Counted from the first letter of the stretch, positions 33,904 through 44,338 are shown. The stretch: 64,000 nucleotides of DNA from Ktedonosporobacter rubrisoli (GCF_004208415.1 NZ_CP035758.1:3658001-3722000); one strand, 5' to 3'. The notes: a model not told the origin generated them from the letters alone. Made by a program: numbers and translations.

Positions 33904-34050
33904 TATTGACCTTCTTTCTTTATCCCAAATGAACTTCTAATATTCTCTGCTTAGCTCAAGCGCTCCTCAAAGCCAGATCAAAAACGCGATAAAAGCAGCC
34001 CACTGGCCAAATGAGGACACAGTAGACAGCTCGGCGTCTACATGCCAGGC

Positions 34051-35580
34051 CTACATGCTTACCGGCGGCTGTCTGAATTCAAAAGTGAAGTGAGGCACAA
34101 TTTCTTCAAGAGCGGCCTCAATATTCTGCTCATATCCCTCAAACATCTCCGTGAGTATTGCCTGCTTCTCCTCATGAGTTTCTCCCTCCAAGAGGGCAAA
34201 AAGCGTCCTGGCATTGATCACGTCGCGCGGAGAAATGAACAGCCAGTTCATCATGAAGTAGCTCATGTACAACGGGTTGAAATCGCCGGTTTGCATCTGC
34301 TCTAACAGCTTACGCGTGGATTGCTTCATGCAAAATTCAAAGTACTTATGCAGAAGCTTCACACCTTTCAGCTCCACCGGGCCTTTATGCGTGACGCCTG
34401 TCCAGCGTAGATCCTCTAGCACGCTACGCCACCAGGCCGGATAGATCGCTTCTTGCATCCTCTGGAGAACACGACGTTCAAAATCTGCTTGTGGCTGCTC
34501 CTGCTGCTGCTGCAAACACATCGCTAGCGTTTCAGCTTCAATAGCCGCCACAGTCATACCCTGACCATAGACTGGATCAAAGTGACAGAGTGCATCACCA
34601 ATTACAAGCAGGCCTGCTGGCCAGCGCTCCATCTGTTCATAGTGCTGGCGAACGCATTCAGGTATGCGATAGCCACGTGGCTCTGTTAACACTTCAGCTC
34701 CCCTCACAGCTTCAGCTATTGCAGGGCTAATCAGCTGTGCCAGGCCTTCGTCAAAGCCTTTTGCCTCAGTAGGGGGGTAGTTGCCACCAACACTAGCAAT
34801 ACAGACTGACCAGATATCATCCTCTACAGCTTTAAGTACTCCTCCACTGGAATTTCCAGTAGCCGGATCACCCTCTATCACTATCACCCCCAGATTTCTT
34901 TTCTCAGGATGAATTCTGTAATAGCGTGTGCTGTAACCAATGGCCGACGTCACGCGCTCGCTCTCCGGCACATCGTAACCAAGATCTGAAAGCCACTGTG
35001 CAAGCTTGGAAGAACGCCCACTGGCATCAACCACTAAATCCGCTAGAAGCGTGGTCCGCTGCTGCAGTTGCCCACGCTCCCGGATATAAACACCATTAAC
35101 AGTCAGCTGCCCATCATTTGCACTGGTTTCTAGCCCGATGACTTGCTGATGGTAGAGAAAATTGACATTTGGCAAGTCTTCTACCCGTTGACGCAGTACC
35201 CACTCAAGTAATGCCCTGCTATAAGTCCCCGCTTTTATCTCCTCTCCTCCTGTACTAGGGAAAGGGATCGCTCCGTAAGGATTTATCATCTGGATCAGGG
35301 TATTTTTCTGGATGGGGAAGGCTCCATGGGCCAATATTTCGGCAGTAAAGCCAGGAAAGAGGCTATCCAGAATAACTTCTCCACGCGGCAATATTTGATG
35401 CAAATGAAAGGACTGTGGCGCCCCTGCCCGAATCCCTGGCTGTTCTGGGCAGGCGTCTCTCTCAATTATCTGGACTTCATTGTATTGCTCGGAAAGTACG
35501 CGAGCGACAAGTAAACCAGCAATTCCACCTCCAATGATTAGCGCTTTTTTTCTATCCTCGGCAGTTCTGTTTATAGCCAT
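34051..35580 (-). CDS. FAD-dependent oxidoreductase (monooxygenase/reductase family)
   Basis: A 509-residue flavoprotein. Start set at ATG 35580 (MAINRTAEDRKKALIIGGG) with AGGAAGAGGAAAG upstream; the longer frame has no support. The N-terminal Rossmann motif ALIIGGGIAGLLVARVLS and ERD that follows bind FAD, LVVDASGRSSKLA is the second conserved region and LVIGDALCHFDPVYGQGMTV is the GD motif near the flavin ribityl. It resembles PHBH-like monooxygenases and geranylgeranyl reductase-type enzymes; I cannot choose between them. It lies downstream of the giant LuxR regulator on the same strand, and upstream of the SnoaL-like gene, so it may take part in a small tailoring pathway regulated by it. 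Confidence 0.88.
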   Translation of the reverse strand: MAINRTAEDRKKALIIGGGIAGLLVARVLSEQYNEVQIIERDACPEQPGIRAGAPQSFHLHQILPRGEVILDSLFPGFTAEILAHGAFPIQKNTLIQMINPYGAIPFPSTGGEEIKAGTYSRALLEWVLRQRVEDLPNVNFLYHQQVIGLETSANDGQLTVNGVYIRERGQLQQRTTLLADLVVDASGRSSKLAQWLSDLGYDVPESERVTSAIGYSTRYYRIHPEKRNLGVIVIEGDPATGNSSGGVLKAVEDDIWSVCIASVGGNYPPTEAKGFDEGLAQLISPAIAEAVRGAEVLTEPRGYRIPECVRQHYEQMERWPAGLLVIGDALCHFDPVYGQGMTVAAIEAETLAMCLQQQQEQPQADFERRVLQRMQEAIYPAWWRSVLEDLRWTGVTHKGPVELKGVKLLHKYFEFCMKQSTRKLLEQMQTGDFNPLYMSYFMMNWLFISPRDVINARTLFALLEGETHEEKQAILTEMFEGYEQNIEAALEEIVPHFTFEFRQPPVSM

Positions 35581-35744
35581 TATTTTCTTTCCTCTTCCTA
35601 AAAGAATATATTTGTGCACTTTTTCGCATATATCGCTGCTTGCTCTCAAGCATCTTCTGAAAGTATAGTGAACACGGGAAAAGAGCACACTCTCCCTGCG
35701 GGTAGTGCAGTGGGTAGTAGTAGGAAGACTGGCCAGAAACAAGT

Positions 35745-38700
35745 CTAGAGGGGCTTTACAGATGATTCGTTACGAATAAGGTCACGGGCAACCTCACTTG
35801 CCTGCAGGCGATTACTAACCCCTAGCTTCTGATAAAGATGCTTGACATGGTACTTCACAGTATTCACCGAAATGATCAATTCTCTGGCGATCTCTTGGTT
35901 GGACCATCCGGCTGCTAATAGCTGCAGCACACGTTCTTCTTGCTCAGAAAGCGGTACAAAAAATGGGCTGCCGAAAGTACTTTGTGCCTTCTGAGCCAGG
36001 CCCGAACGCCAGGAGGTGGCTTGCAATAATCTCTGGACATATGAGCGTAGCGTGGGCTCATGCTGCAAAGTAGGCAGTAAAGCTCGCAGCAAGGTAATTA
36101 TTGACCTTCCCTCATCAAGAAAGAGCCGCACATAGCCTTCCTGCATTGTTTGCAAAAGAGCTTGCCGCAACCAGTAATGAGCCTGCTTGTGCTGATTGCA
36201 AGCTGCATGCGCCAATGCTAGTAAGATTTGGATCTGTACGGCATGATAGCCATGCTGGTTTTCCCTGGCCGCAATCAAGAGGTGTGTAAATTGTAGAAGA
36301 GCAGCTCTGCCTTCCCCTCGCGCAAGTAGGAGCCGTCCACGCAAGATTTGTACCTCCAGCTGCTCGGTAATCGCTTCAGTCTCTCCGCTTGGAAATTTCA
36401 TCTCTAATCCATCTTGTATCATCAGTGGATTGCCAGCGGCGATCAGCAAGCGCCCATACCAGGCATAAGTACGAGCATGCAGCAATAGGCTCTCAGGAGT
36501 CCATTCCTCCCATGGGTTGGCAAGGAGAACTTTTAGTTGTTCTAAAGCGACGGCAATCTCGCCACGCGCATATTGAAGAAGCGCAAGTTGTAACGCCGCC
36601 CTCCTGGAAAGGGCCTGGCTTTCGGGCAGGCTAGAACCCTGCATTAACCTATTTACTTCTTTCGCATATATTTCCGCATCTACAAGCTCATTTGTCTCAA
36701 AAGCTACCCATGCCAATTCAAGCAAGGCATCAGCGATCGAGACATCATCGTTAAGATCCTTCGCCTCACTAAGCACGTGTTGCTGATATCTGCTCGCCTG
36801 TCTCAGTTCACCCAGAAGCAAATATGTCTTACCCAGTGCTAATCGTATTTGAATATTGAGGTATCGATTGCTCGGAGGAAGATTATCCTTTTCGGCCTGG
36901 AGAAGGTCTTGGCGAGCTTCGTCAAGGCGACCCAGACGCAGTTTATCTAGTCCAACCAATGAGAGAGATGAACTTCGATACATAAGGAGATATGGGCTTA
37001 GTTCGTCTTCCTGTGATAAATAAGCCAGTGCCTCGTACGCATGCTTCACTACAGAGGAAAATGTTTCTCTTCCTAACATAGCACTCAATGCCAAAAAAGC
37101 ACGATTTGCGCCAATTGCGGCATACATGCCACGACTCGTCCAGCCTTCTACAGCCATTTGCAGTAGTTTCTCAACGCGTATACGTTCATCTTCAGTTAAC
37201 AATACTACCTTGGAAGCTGGGATGGCTGTCTGAGAAAAGCGATATTCTACAGGAAAACGTAATTCTACCGCCAGGATATGACACAACAGTGGATGCTTGC
37301 GTAATACGCTTTCCGGTAGCTGTTCTAGCCAGCTGCGCATCGAAATTGGTTCATAGAAATATTGTATCTCTAGCTGCTCAATTAATTCGGCAACTCGCTC
37401 CATGTCCTGTGCTAGCCAGGCCATTTCTATCGCCTCTATGAACATTGCTTCTTGCTCATACCATACACTTGCACGCCGCCATAATTTAGCCAGCGTTTCC
37501 TCACCTAGACGGCGACGCGCTTCCTGCCTTAAGGCTTCTGCAAAGAGGGCATGATAGCGATACCACGTTTCTGGCCCTTCCAGCGCATCCAAAAAGAGGC
37601 CGGCCCGTGAAATAGCCTCTAGCTTCTCTTTACTGTTCTCGCTTTCGGTGATAGTGTCACAGAGAGACCCGCTGAGCCGGCTGAGTACGCTTGTATGTAA
37701 GAGAAAGCTCTGCAGCTCTGCTGGCTGCGTCTCTAGAATCTCTCGCATAAAGTAATCAAGCAAGTGACGCTGCGGATAAGTATATTGGCCCTGAACTACT
37801 AATGCCTGTTCAATAGATTGCGGGGTTTTCCATCTGGCAAAGGTCAGGGCGAGTAAACGCAGCCCTGCTACCCAGCCTTCTAGCAAGGTATCTAGCCGAC
37901 TGAGGGCTACTTCCGAGAAAGTAACTGGCAACGCTTGTTGCAGAAAGGCAACCATCTCCTCGTGGGAAAATCTCAGTTCAGCTTTGTATAGCTCAAAGAG
38001 CTCTCCCCTCGCTCGCCAGCGTAAGAGAGGCAAATCTGGCTCGGATCGTGTGAGCAACAGCACATGTATCGTTTTCGGCAAGTGCTCAATAAAAAAGGCC
38101 AGCGTTTCATGAATGGCAGCATCCGATATAGCGTGATAGTCATCAAAGATTAACAATCCTTCTTTATCGAGCTCAGTAAAGCTATTGAGCAGGCGTGTCA
38201 GAGCTAGTTCTAACGGGGGGCTCTCAAAGAGTGAATAAGTGCCTACTGTAAGTAGAGCCAGAGCGGCTTGCCCAGCCGCTTGTTGTTCTTGCCCCAGTAA
38301 TCTCTGCGCAGCCGTCATTACTGCCCGCCAGAAACGCATGAGATCATTATCCCCCGAATCAAGCGAAACCCAGCACATCGTTGGGAAATCTGGAGATACG
38401 CCACGTGAGGCAAGCCAGTGATTAACAAGTGTGGTTTTGCCAAAGCCGGCCGGGGCCTGCACTACAGTGAGTTTGTGACGCAGACTTCCATCAAGTTGCG
38501 CAAATAAAGAGGCTCGTTCAACAAGCCAGGTTGGAAGCTGAGGAGGGTAGAGTTTGGTTTTTAGTAAGGGAGCCATATTGCTTGCTTGAGGCTTCTGATG
38601 TTGAGCCTGCCGCTCCTCTTCACTATCGTCATCTGCGCTAGTAGCATCTGCGGCTATGCGTGCTGCCAACGTGTAAGCAACTTCTCTCAAACGCTCAAGT

Positions 38701-39008
38701 GTCAAATCTTCTGATTTGCCCAGGTAGGTGCGATAGAGCCTGCCCTGATATTTCCGATAGGCTTTCCAGTACCAGCCACCGCGCCGGTTCCCCACACGTT
38801 CTTTGCGTGCAGTATAAGAGCCATTACCATCACGAAATGCAAAAGTGCTGGATGTCTCCTCGTTTAGCCAGGCTAACCACTGCTCTGACCCTACAACGAT
38901 AGAGATGGCTGCTCCTTCTTCACTATAAAGAATTTTATCACGTACGGTTGGTGTTGATCTCGCCACAGGCCAGCTACTCGCTTTACTTTCTGACACTGCT
39001 ATTTTCAC
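35745..39008 (-). CDS. MalT-like LuxR-family transcriptional regulator
   Basis: A 1087-residue regulator. The first 130 or so residues hold a domain with GWYWKAYRKYQGRLYRTYLG, of a kind seen at the start of many Ktedonobacteria regulators and resembling DNA-binding AP2/integrase-like motifs. A STAND ATPase follows (P-loop VQAPAGFGKTTLVNHW; LLIFDDYHAISDA as Walker B). The middle is a TPR array, and the C-terminus is a LuxR-type HTH (LSEQEERVLQLLAAGWSNQE, then NTVKYHVKHLYQKLGV). Such proteins bind an inducer and switch on nearby genes. The FAD monooxygenase starts 165 bases downstream on the same strand and is the likely target or operon partner. Confidence 0.9.
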   Translation of the reverse strand: MKIAVSESKASSWPVARSTPTVRDKILYSEEGAAISIVVGSEQWLAWLNEETSSTFAFRDGNGSYTARKERVGNRRGGWYWKAYRKYQGRLYRTYLGKSEDLTLERLREVAYTLAARIAADATSADDDSEEERQAQHQKPQASNMAPLLKTKLYPPQLPTWLVERASLFAQLDGSLRHKLTVVQAPAGFGKTTLVNHWLASRGVSPDFPTMCWVSLDSGDNDLMRFWRAVMTAAQRLLGQEQQAAGQAALALLTVGTYSLFESPPLELALTRLLNSFTELDKEGLLIFDDYHAISDAAIHETLAFFIEHLPKTIHVLLLTRSEPDLPLLRWRARGELFELYKAELRFSHEEMVAFLQQALPVTFSEVALSRLDTLLEGWVAGLRLLALTFARWKTPQSIEQALVVQGQYTYPQRHLLDYFMREILETQPAELQSFLLHTSVLSRLSGSLCDTITESENSKEKLEAISRAGLFLDALEGPETWYRYHALFAEALRQEARRRLGEETLAKLWRRASVWYEQEAMFIEAIEMAWLAQDMERVAELIEQLEIQYFYEPISMRSWLEQLPESVLRKHPLLCHILAVELRFPVEYRFSQTAIPASKVVLLTEDERIRVEKLLQMAVEGWTSRGMYAAIGANRAFLALSAMLGRETFSSVVKHAYEALAYLSQEDELSPYLLMYRSSSLSLVGLDKLRLGRLDEARQDLLQAEKDNLPPSNRYLNIQIRLALGKTYLLLGELRQASRYQQHVLSEAKDLNDDVSIADALLELAWVAFETNELVDAEIYAKEVNRLMQGSSLPESQALSRRAALQLALLQYARGEIAVALEQLKVLLANPWEEWTPESLLLHARTYAWYGRLLIAAGNPLMIQDGLEMKFPSGETEAITEQLEVQILRGRLLLARGEGRAALLQFTHLLIAARENQHGYHAVQIQILLALAHAACNQHKQAHYWLRQALLQTMQEGYVRLFLDEGRSIITLLRALLPTLQHEPTLRSYVQRLLQATSWRSGLAQKAQSTFGSPFFVPLSEQEERVLQLLAAGWSNQEIARELIISVNTVKYHVKHLYQKLGVSNRLQASEVARDLIRNESSVKPL

Positions 39009-39192
39009 TATCCTTTAATAGTCTATCATATGTTGGGGAACTTTTCACACTCATTGGTTCCCCACACGCAAGATTTTCCTGCTGGCAGCTAAGTTCACAA
39101 GCTACACTTCTTTACCAACAAACTTCAGCGCAGCTTCTTCCTTCCCGCCGTGAGATCCTCCCGATGAAGGCTTCCAGGTCTTCTACCTTGTG

Positions 39193-40713
39193 CTAGCTAC
39201 TCTGCTTATGCTTCAGTAGTCGTTGGATAAACTGTGGCAACCAGATGCGCAGCTCAGATAGCTCCCGCTGATTCACATCTCTTCCAGCATAACGTTCCTG
39301 GATATATGCCTGCGTCAATTCTTGAAGCCGTATAGTATCCCTGAACTTTTCTTCTTGCTCCCCGGTATCCGCTGTCAAGGAAATGTATTTAAGTAGGCGC
39401 GTTTGATATTCAGAAGGTGTCTCGTTAAGGTGCCGAGTAGGTAGTACCTCGCTTTGCTCGCTATCAGCCAACGCCTGCAATAGCTGGCGAAACTGCGCCC
39501 GGGCCGAATTCTTGTCGAGCTTTTCAAGCTCGAATCCATGCTCCATTTTATGCCTACGATTTTCCTGCCTCCGCTGGCGCAAGATTTCTTGGGCTGAAAA
39601 CGTTTCGCGCTCCTCTTCTTCATCTTCCCTCTCATCGTGCCTTATATGCCAGTTACGTAGTATCAAGCGAATAACGATAATAAGGGCAGCCAGGGCCAGT
39701 AATATCATGATAACCTGACCGGTTGCAAGTAGCCATGATGGTAATGTCGGTGGCACATTGTTCTCTCGCAATCCCACATGTTGAGGCCTGTTGAGAGGAT
39801 GAGTTTTATTCAGCGGTAACGTAGCAGGACCTTGTAAGAGCGAGAGTAAAGGCGCAAGTATCCAGTAGAGTAGATACAGTATTTCGCTGACGATCTCTCC
39901 CAGGATCACCCAGAGCAGCCCTATCACATTCATAACTACATTAAAGGAAAATATCTCGAAAGCCAGCGCCCCAACTATAACGAGCAACCAGAGGATGGTC
40001 AGTGCTAGCAACCACAGACGCAAAGGATTACGCCCGACAACAGCATAGCGACTCTGTTCTTTTCTGCTCATATTCAGACGGATAAAAGAGAGACCAAGCA
40101 ATCCACTAACAAAAAACAGTGGAAAGGCATAACTCAGCACATTAAGCACCTGACTATCAGCATTATTGGAAACCCGAGACCAGAGAACCAGGAGTAGACC
40201 CACAAGCAAGATTGCCAGGCTGATCTTAAACGTGAGAATAAAGTGCTCATCATACGCGTTTGTACGCGCCCAATCCAGCCCTCGTTTCCAACTCCATAAT
40301 ACTACTAATCCCATCAAGAACATTTTTCCCGGCTCAGTCAACAACGCAAGATGGGTAATAAGCATACATCCCGCTGCTACTATCAGCCCCCCAATAGGCA
40401 AGAGAGCTCCCAGCTTCTCCTTCCCAGGATGCGTAGAAATTAATTTTACCAGCAAAGCCCACCACTGCAGCCCCAACAAGAGTAAGATAATGCTTGCTTC
40501 ATCGATCACCGGTGAAGCTGTGCTCGCTCCTAGCAGGATTGGCAATGCGAGCAGTACCAGCAAGATTGACTGCGCTTCCATGAGACTGATAGCAACGGGA
40601 ATTACGCAGTACTCAATCCAATTGAAGCGGAATAGAGCCAGTACCCAGGGCTTCCTCTGTGCTGTTGTTGACTGCTTTGATAAGCTCACGCCAACGTTCC
40701 TTTCCCCCAACAT
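39193..40713 (-). CDS. Membrane protein with C-terminal DUF4129 domain
   Basis: A 506-residue membrane protein with about eight or nine predicted spans in the first 330 residues, then a cytoplasmic segment rich in acid and Arg, and a C-terminal DUF4129-like domain (TRHLNETPSEYQTRLLKYIS through SELRIWLPQFIQRLLKHK). In related operons such proteins often carry a transglutaminase domain before DUF4129; none is seen here. It is the third gene of a MoxR-DUF58-DUF4129 operon. The open frame overlaps the end of the DUF58 gene by 101 bases; a later start at ATG 40580 (MEAQSILLVL) would avoid that but lose about 45 residues. Function of the operon is unknown, perhaps envelope-related. Confidence 0.8.
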   Translation of the reverse strand: MLGERNVGVSLSKQSTTAQRKPWVLALFRFNWIEYCVIPVAISLMEAQSILLVLLALPILLGASTASPVIDEASIILLLLGLQWWALLVKLISTHPGKEKLGALLPIGGLIVAAGCMLITHLALLTEPGKMFLMGLVVLWSWKRGLDWARTNAYDEHFILTFKISLAILLVGLLLVLWSRVSNNADSQVLNVLSYAFPLFFVSGLLGLSFIRLNMSRKEQSRYAVVGRNPLRLWLLALTILWLLVIVGALAFEIFSFNVVMNVIGLLWVILGEIVSEILYLLYWILAPLLSLLQGPATLPLNKTHPLNRPQHVGLRENNVPPTLPSWLLATGQVIMILLALAALIIVIRLILRNWHIRHDEREDEEEERETFSAQEILRQRRQENRRHKMEHGFELEKLDKNSARAQFRQLLQALADSEQSEVLPTRHLNETPSEYQTRLLKYISLTADTGEQEEKFRDTIRLQELTQAYIQERYAGRDVNQRELSELRIWLPQFIQRLLKHKQSS

Positions 40714-42028
40714 AATATACAGCTAAATCATAGAGATTTGTTTCCACCTCTACTCCCGGCTCACCTGTCAGTATTAGATAAACAGCCGAGCCCCGCACCT
40801 GCATATCGAGAAGGCGTTCAACCGTCTCTGCATTGAGTGATGTAGCTGCGCTAACCATAAGAATCGTACTCCCTTGCGGGAACATGTCTTCACGCGTATC
40901 AATACAGTATTCAATTGTGGTATTGGAACGTGGCTCCAGATGAGCCAGGGTTGTAAGAATCTGCTCATACTGGGCATGATCAGCGGCGAACGGTACGCTA
41001 ACTCCCGGTGAAGAAAGCTTGAGGTGCTCTAATTCTGTAATTTTCCTATCATCCCACTCAATCTGCTGCGTTCCTTTACCTGTCTTCTCAATCAGCCCTG
41101 TTATCAGCGCGCAATTCGTCAACAAGCCGGTCATATATCCTTCTTGGAGGGCCCAGACTGCCAGCGATGCAGCTACAGACAGCGTAAATTCTTGCAGCTC
41201 AGGATCAGCTTTGCGTAGATCTCTGGCAAAGTTCCAGCCATCCAGCAACACAAGTAGACGATGCAGGCTACTCGGCTCGTACATTTTACTCTGCAAATGC
41301 CCGGCACGCGCTGATGCTTTCCAGTGAATACGGCGCGGATCATCATCAATCTGATAGTCGCGCACGCCCGCAAATCGCAATGGATCTTCGACCAGCCTTC
41401 GCCGCGACGTATAATCCCCAAAGGGATGAAGCGAGGCAAAACCAAGGCTCTCAAGGGGAATAATTAAGGGATAGATGACCAGGACCTCGCTTGTAGGGAC
41501 GGTAATTTCACATTCTAGCCAGCCTAGCGGATCGCTACTCCTGAGTCGCAAAGGACCAAATGTATGCAGTCCTCGTGCTTTGCCCAGAAAGCGATAATGG
41601 CGCGTCACCCGTTGAAACGACCAGAGCAGCCAGGTGTGCGTGAACATATCATAGTCAGTTTTCTGCAGGCGCAAGGTCCGGTTCTGTTTCTTGACAACTT
41701 GTAGCGGAGGGCTGATCGTGTTTTCTACCTCTAACCAGGTAAGCGGCAACCATTTGCGGTTCTCCACGGTGACCGAGAGCTTGACAATTTCTCCAAAGAA
41801 TAGATGCTGCTGATCCAGCCTCTGCCTAACAACTAGATGTCTTAAGGCCAGGAGATACCATATATTCGGCACAGCGCCGATGATTGCGATACACAATGCA
41901 ACAAATAAAATGATTGGCTGCTGTGCCAGTACGCTGAGCAAGAGCAGCGCTAGCGCCAGCAGATACCACATACGACGCTTCTTGAGCAGCTCCTGATCGT
42001 GTTCGATCGTGAGAAGGTCAGTATTCAT
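40613..42028 (-). CDS. DUF58-domain protein (MoxR-associated)
   Basis: A 471-residue protein of the DUF58 family. Two predicted membrane spans (LALALLLLSVLAQQPIILFV and the following) are near the N-terminus, then a beta-rich region, and the DUF58 signature YQIDDDPRRIHWKASARAG at about 230-250, followed by a von Willebrand-like segment (RLLVLLDGWNFARDL). DUF58 proteins are found with MoxR ATPases in chaperone-like systems that act on other membrane or vWA proteins. It starts within 10 bases of the MoxR stop and overlaps the DUF4129 gene. Confidence 0.9.
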   Translation of the reverse strand: MNTDLLTIEHDQELLKKRRMWYLLALALLLLSVLAQQPIILFVALCIAIIGAVPNIWYLLALRHLVVRQRLDQQHLFFGEIVKLSVTVENRKWLPLTWLEVENTISPPLQVVKKQNRTLRLQKTDYDMFTHTWLLWSFQRVTRHYRFLGKARGLHTFGPLRLRSSDPLGWLECEITVPTSEVLVIYPLIIPLESLGFASLHPFGDYTSRRRLVEDPLRFAGVRDYQIDDDPRRIHWKASARAGHLQSKMYEPSSLHRLLVLLDGWNFARDLRKADPELQEFTLSVAASLAVWALQEGYMTGLLTNCALITGLIEKTGKGTQQIEWDDRKITELEHLKLSSPGVSVPFAADHAQYEQILTTLAHLEPRSNTTIEYCIDTREDMFPQGSTILMVSAATSLNAETVERLLDMQVRGSAVYLILTGEPGVEVETNLYDLAVYYVGGKERWRELIKAVNNSTEEALGTGSIPLQLD

Positions 42029-42034
42029 CGCAAA

Positions 42035-43048
42035 TTATTTCCTCGCTGACGGAGGTGCTATTGTCTCTACAGGAACCGGTGTCGCCTGCACAATCTCTTC
42101 AATAATCTCACGATTGCGTTTGCCACGCATACGCGTACGCGTGGTCGTCAATAAACGATGGGCCAGCACATTCACGGCCAGATGTTTGATATCATCTGGT
42201 AAAACAAAACCACGCCCCTGCAAGGCTGCGTACGCCTCACACGCTCGATAAAAGGCTAAAGTACCTCGCGGGCTCACTCCTAGCTGAATGGCAGCATGCG
42301 TACGAGTCGCTCGCACAATTGACAGAAGATAGCGTTCAACTTCTGGCTGCCATTGTACCTGTCGCACAATCTTTTGCAGCTCAAGCAATTGTGTTGCGCT
42401 CACCACATGCTCTAACTCTTCCAGCGGCTCTTCTAACTTGAAGCGGTGCAAGATCGCTTCCTCCTCCTCTTCAGAAGGATAGCCAATAGTGATGGAGAGC
42501 AAAAAGCGGTCAAGCTGCGCCTCTGGTAAAGGAAAAGTGCCTTCCAACTCCACAGGATTCTGGGTTGCAATTACCAGAAATGGCCTTGGCAAGCGCATAC
42601 TTTCGCGTTCTACAGTAACCTGACGCTCTGCCATTGCCTCTAACAAGGCCGATTGGGTACGCGGTGTCGTGCGGTTCACCTCATCAACCAGGAGAATCTG
42701 AGAAAATAGGGGCCCATTCCGAAAGGTGAAATCGTTACGACGTTGATCAAAATAGCTAACTCCAATGATATCGGTTGGAAGCAAATCAGGTGTTCCCTGC
42801 ACCCGTTGAAAAGTAGCCCCGAGCGAACGGGCCAGTGCCTTAGCCATAACTGTCTTCCCCATACCCGGAACATCTTCCAATAAGACATGCCCATCGCTAA
42901 GCAACGCCACTAGCAATAGATCGATGACGTCAAGCTTGCCAATGATTACACGTGCCACGTTCGCACGAATTGCCGCCGCTACTTGTTGCACAACGCTTAT
43001 AGAAGACAAAATCGTGTCATCAGCCATGAAGGGCCTCTCCTGCTTCAT
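42035..43048 (-). CDS. MoxR-family AAA+ ATPase
   Basis: A 337-residue AAA+ ATPase of the MoxR group. Walker A is LLEDVPGMGKTVMAKALA, Walker B ILLVDEVNRTTPRTQSALLE, and the sensor LVIATQNPVELEGTFPLPEA and arginine finger region AQLDRFLLSI are all present. MoxR ATPases assemble or remodel protein partners such as vWA or DUF58 proteins. It is the first gene of the three-gene minus-strand operon, with a good GGAGAGG upstream of ATG. Target protein is not known. Confidence 0.95.
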   Translation of the reverse strand: MKQERPFMADDTILSSISVVQQVAAAIRANVARVIIGKLDVIDLLLVALLSDGHVLLEDVPGMGKTVMAKALARSLGATFQRVQGTPDLLPTDIIGVSYFDQRRNDFTFRNGPLFSQILLVDEVNRTTPRTQSALLEAMAERQVTVERESMRLPRPFLVIATQNPVELEGTFPLPEAQLDRFLLSITIGYPSEEEEEAILHRFKLEEPLEELEHVVSATQLLELQKIVRQVQWQPEVERYLLSIVRATRTHAAIQLGVSPRGTLAFYRACEAYAALQGRGFVLPDDIKHLAVNVLAHRLLTTTRTRMRGKRNREIIEEIVQATPVPVETIAPPSARK

Positions 43049-43158
43049 TGAGAATAGCCAAAAACTTTCTGACGCTTAGGAGGAGGAATCAACAGTGTTC
43101 AAAAATGTGTTTAAATGTATGCAATTGTAAAGAAACTGGCAGAAATTGAGCATGAAAA

Positions 43159-43192
43159 AACCATCCTTACCGCTTTTGCAGCATGGATGGTT
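43159..43192 (-). terminator. Rho-independent terminator of the XRE-TPR gene
   Basis: On the minus strand AACCATCC and GGATGGTT pair (8 bases), and the stem is directly followed by TTTTT. It lies 25 bases beyond the stop at 43217. Confidence 0.75.
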
Positions 43193-43216
43193 CTCTTTAC
43201 CATTGGCTTAGTGAAG

Positions 43217-44338
43217 TTAGTAGTCAGTAACCTTATCTTCGTATAAAGCATCTGCAAGAGGTTTTCTTACATTTCCTATTTTCCTCTCCAAGTTTTCCAG
43301 GTACTTATTTGCAAGGGTAATGCGGTCCAGATAGCGAAGTACGCCAACACTTTTTATTTCCTGTGTCACTTCTACCGCTATCTTAACGCCTGCTTCCATG
43401 TCGCTACCCCTGATGAGTGCCATTGCTCTAGACGTAGCTATCAGTAGTTCCCAAAACTTCGTTTTCGGTAGGTTTGCTTGTGCTCGATCAAGATATTCTA
43501 ATGCTTTGTCTGTTATCCCCAAATCGCCATAACTACGCCCATATTCCTCGTAGACAGTACCAGGACTGTAGTGACCTCTTGTGCTACTAGCCCCTTGATC
43601 GAAGCTGTACGATAGTTCCTCGGACTCTTTCATGGCCCGGTCAAAGCCCTTCATATCACCTTTTCTCAGGTAGACACGCGCTAACAATTGAATGCCGTTT
43701 CCTAATGCTGCACTGTCGGCATTTGGTGTTGTGTCCCTTGCCGCTTCAAGCAAGGTTGCAGCTTTATCCAGGTTTCCTAGTCTTCGGTGCATATCGCCCT
43801 GGTACGTTAATGCGATGTTGAGCAAGGTGTCATCCTTAATCAAGCGTGCAATGGTTTCCATCTCTTTGTAATACAGCATCGCTTCGTAGGACTCACCTGC
43901 TTTTGTGGCCTCTGACACGATGTAGCCAGCGGCATGATAGGTCTGTGCCAAACTACGTAACAAGGCCGGATTTTCTGATGTGATTTGGGTTCGTAGATTG
44001 TGCGCTAATCGTTCAATGACGGCTCTAGCTTCTCGTAGGCGTGACTCTTCTACCAGTTCCCATGCGTGTTGAAGGGCTTCTTCTATCTCTTCGGGCGTTC
44101 TTGGTACATAGAGTGCTCCGGCAACGCCTAACTGTTCTGGCTCTACACCTAATCTATCCGCAATGCGATGTAACTCTTTCACGTTATTGAGCGGCCTTTC
44201 TCCGTTTTCGTATGCCCGTAATGTACGTGGCTCTAGGTTGAGATCGTAGGCTAGTTGCTCTTGAGTCAGGCCGTGTTTCTCTCGATAGCTTTTGAGGAAT
44301 TGTCCTGCTAGTGAGGTTTCTTTTCGATGCTGAGCCAC
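43217..44338 (-). CDS. XRE-family HTH regulator with TPR domain
   Basis: A 373-residue regulator. The first 70 residues are an XRE helix-turn-helix (LKSYREKHGLTQEQLAYDLN, then EPRTLRAYENGERPLNNVKE). The rest is a helical repeat array with TPR-like units (ALTYQGDMHRRLGNLDKAAT; LGNGIQLLARVYLRKGDMKG). The layout matches regulators that bind a peptide or protein through the TPRs. It has its own terminator at 43159 and is preceded by a small HTH gene on the same strand, about 70 bases upstream. No target is evident. Confidence 0.88.
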   Translation of the reverse strand: MAQHRKETSLAGQFLKSYREKHGLTQEQLAYDLNLEPRTLRAYENGERPLNNVKELHRIADRLGVEPEQLGVAGALYVPRTPEEIEEALQHAWELVEESRLREARAVIERLAHNLRTQITSENPALLRSLAQTYHAAGYIVSEATKAGESYEAMLYYKEMETIARLIKDDTLLNIALTYQGDMHRRLGNLDKAATLLEAARDTTPNADSAALGNGIQLLARVYLRKGDMKGFDRAMKESEELSYSFDQGASSTRGHYSPGTVYEEYGRSYGDLGITDKALEYLDRAQANLPKTKFWELLIATSRAMALIRGSDMEAGVKIAVEVTQEIKSVGVLRYLDRITLANKYLENLERKIGNVRKPLADALYEDKVTDY

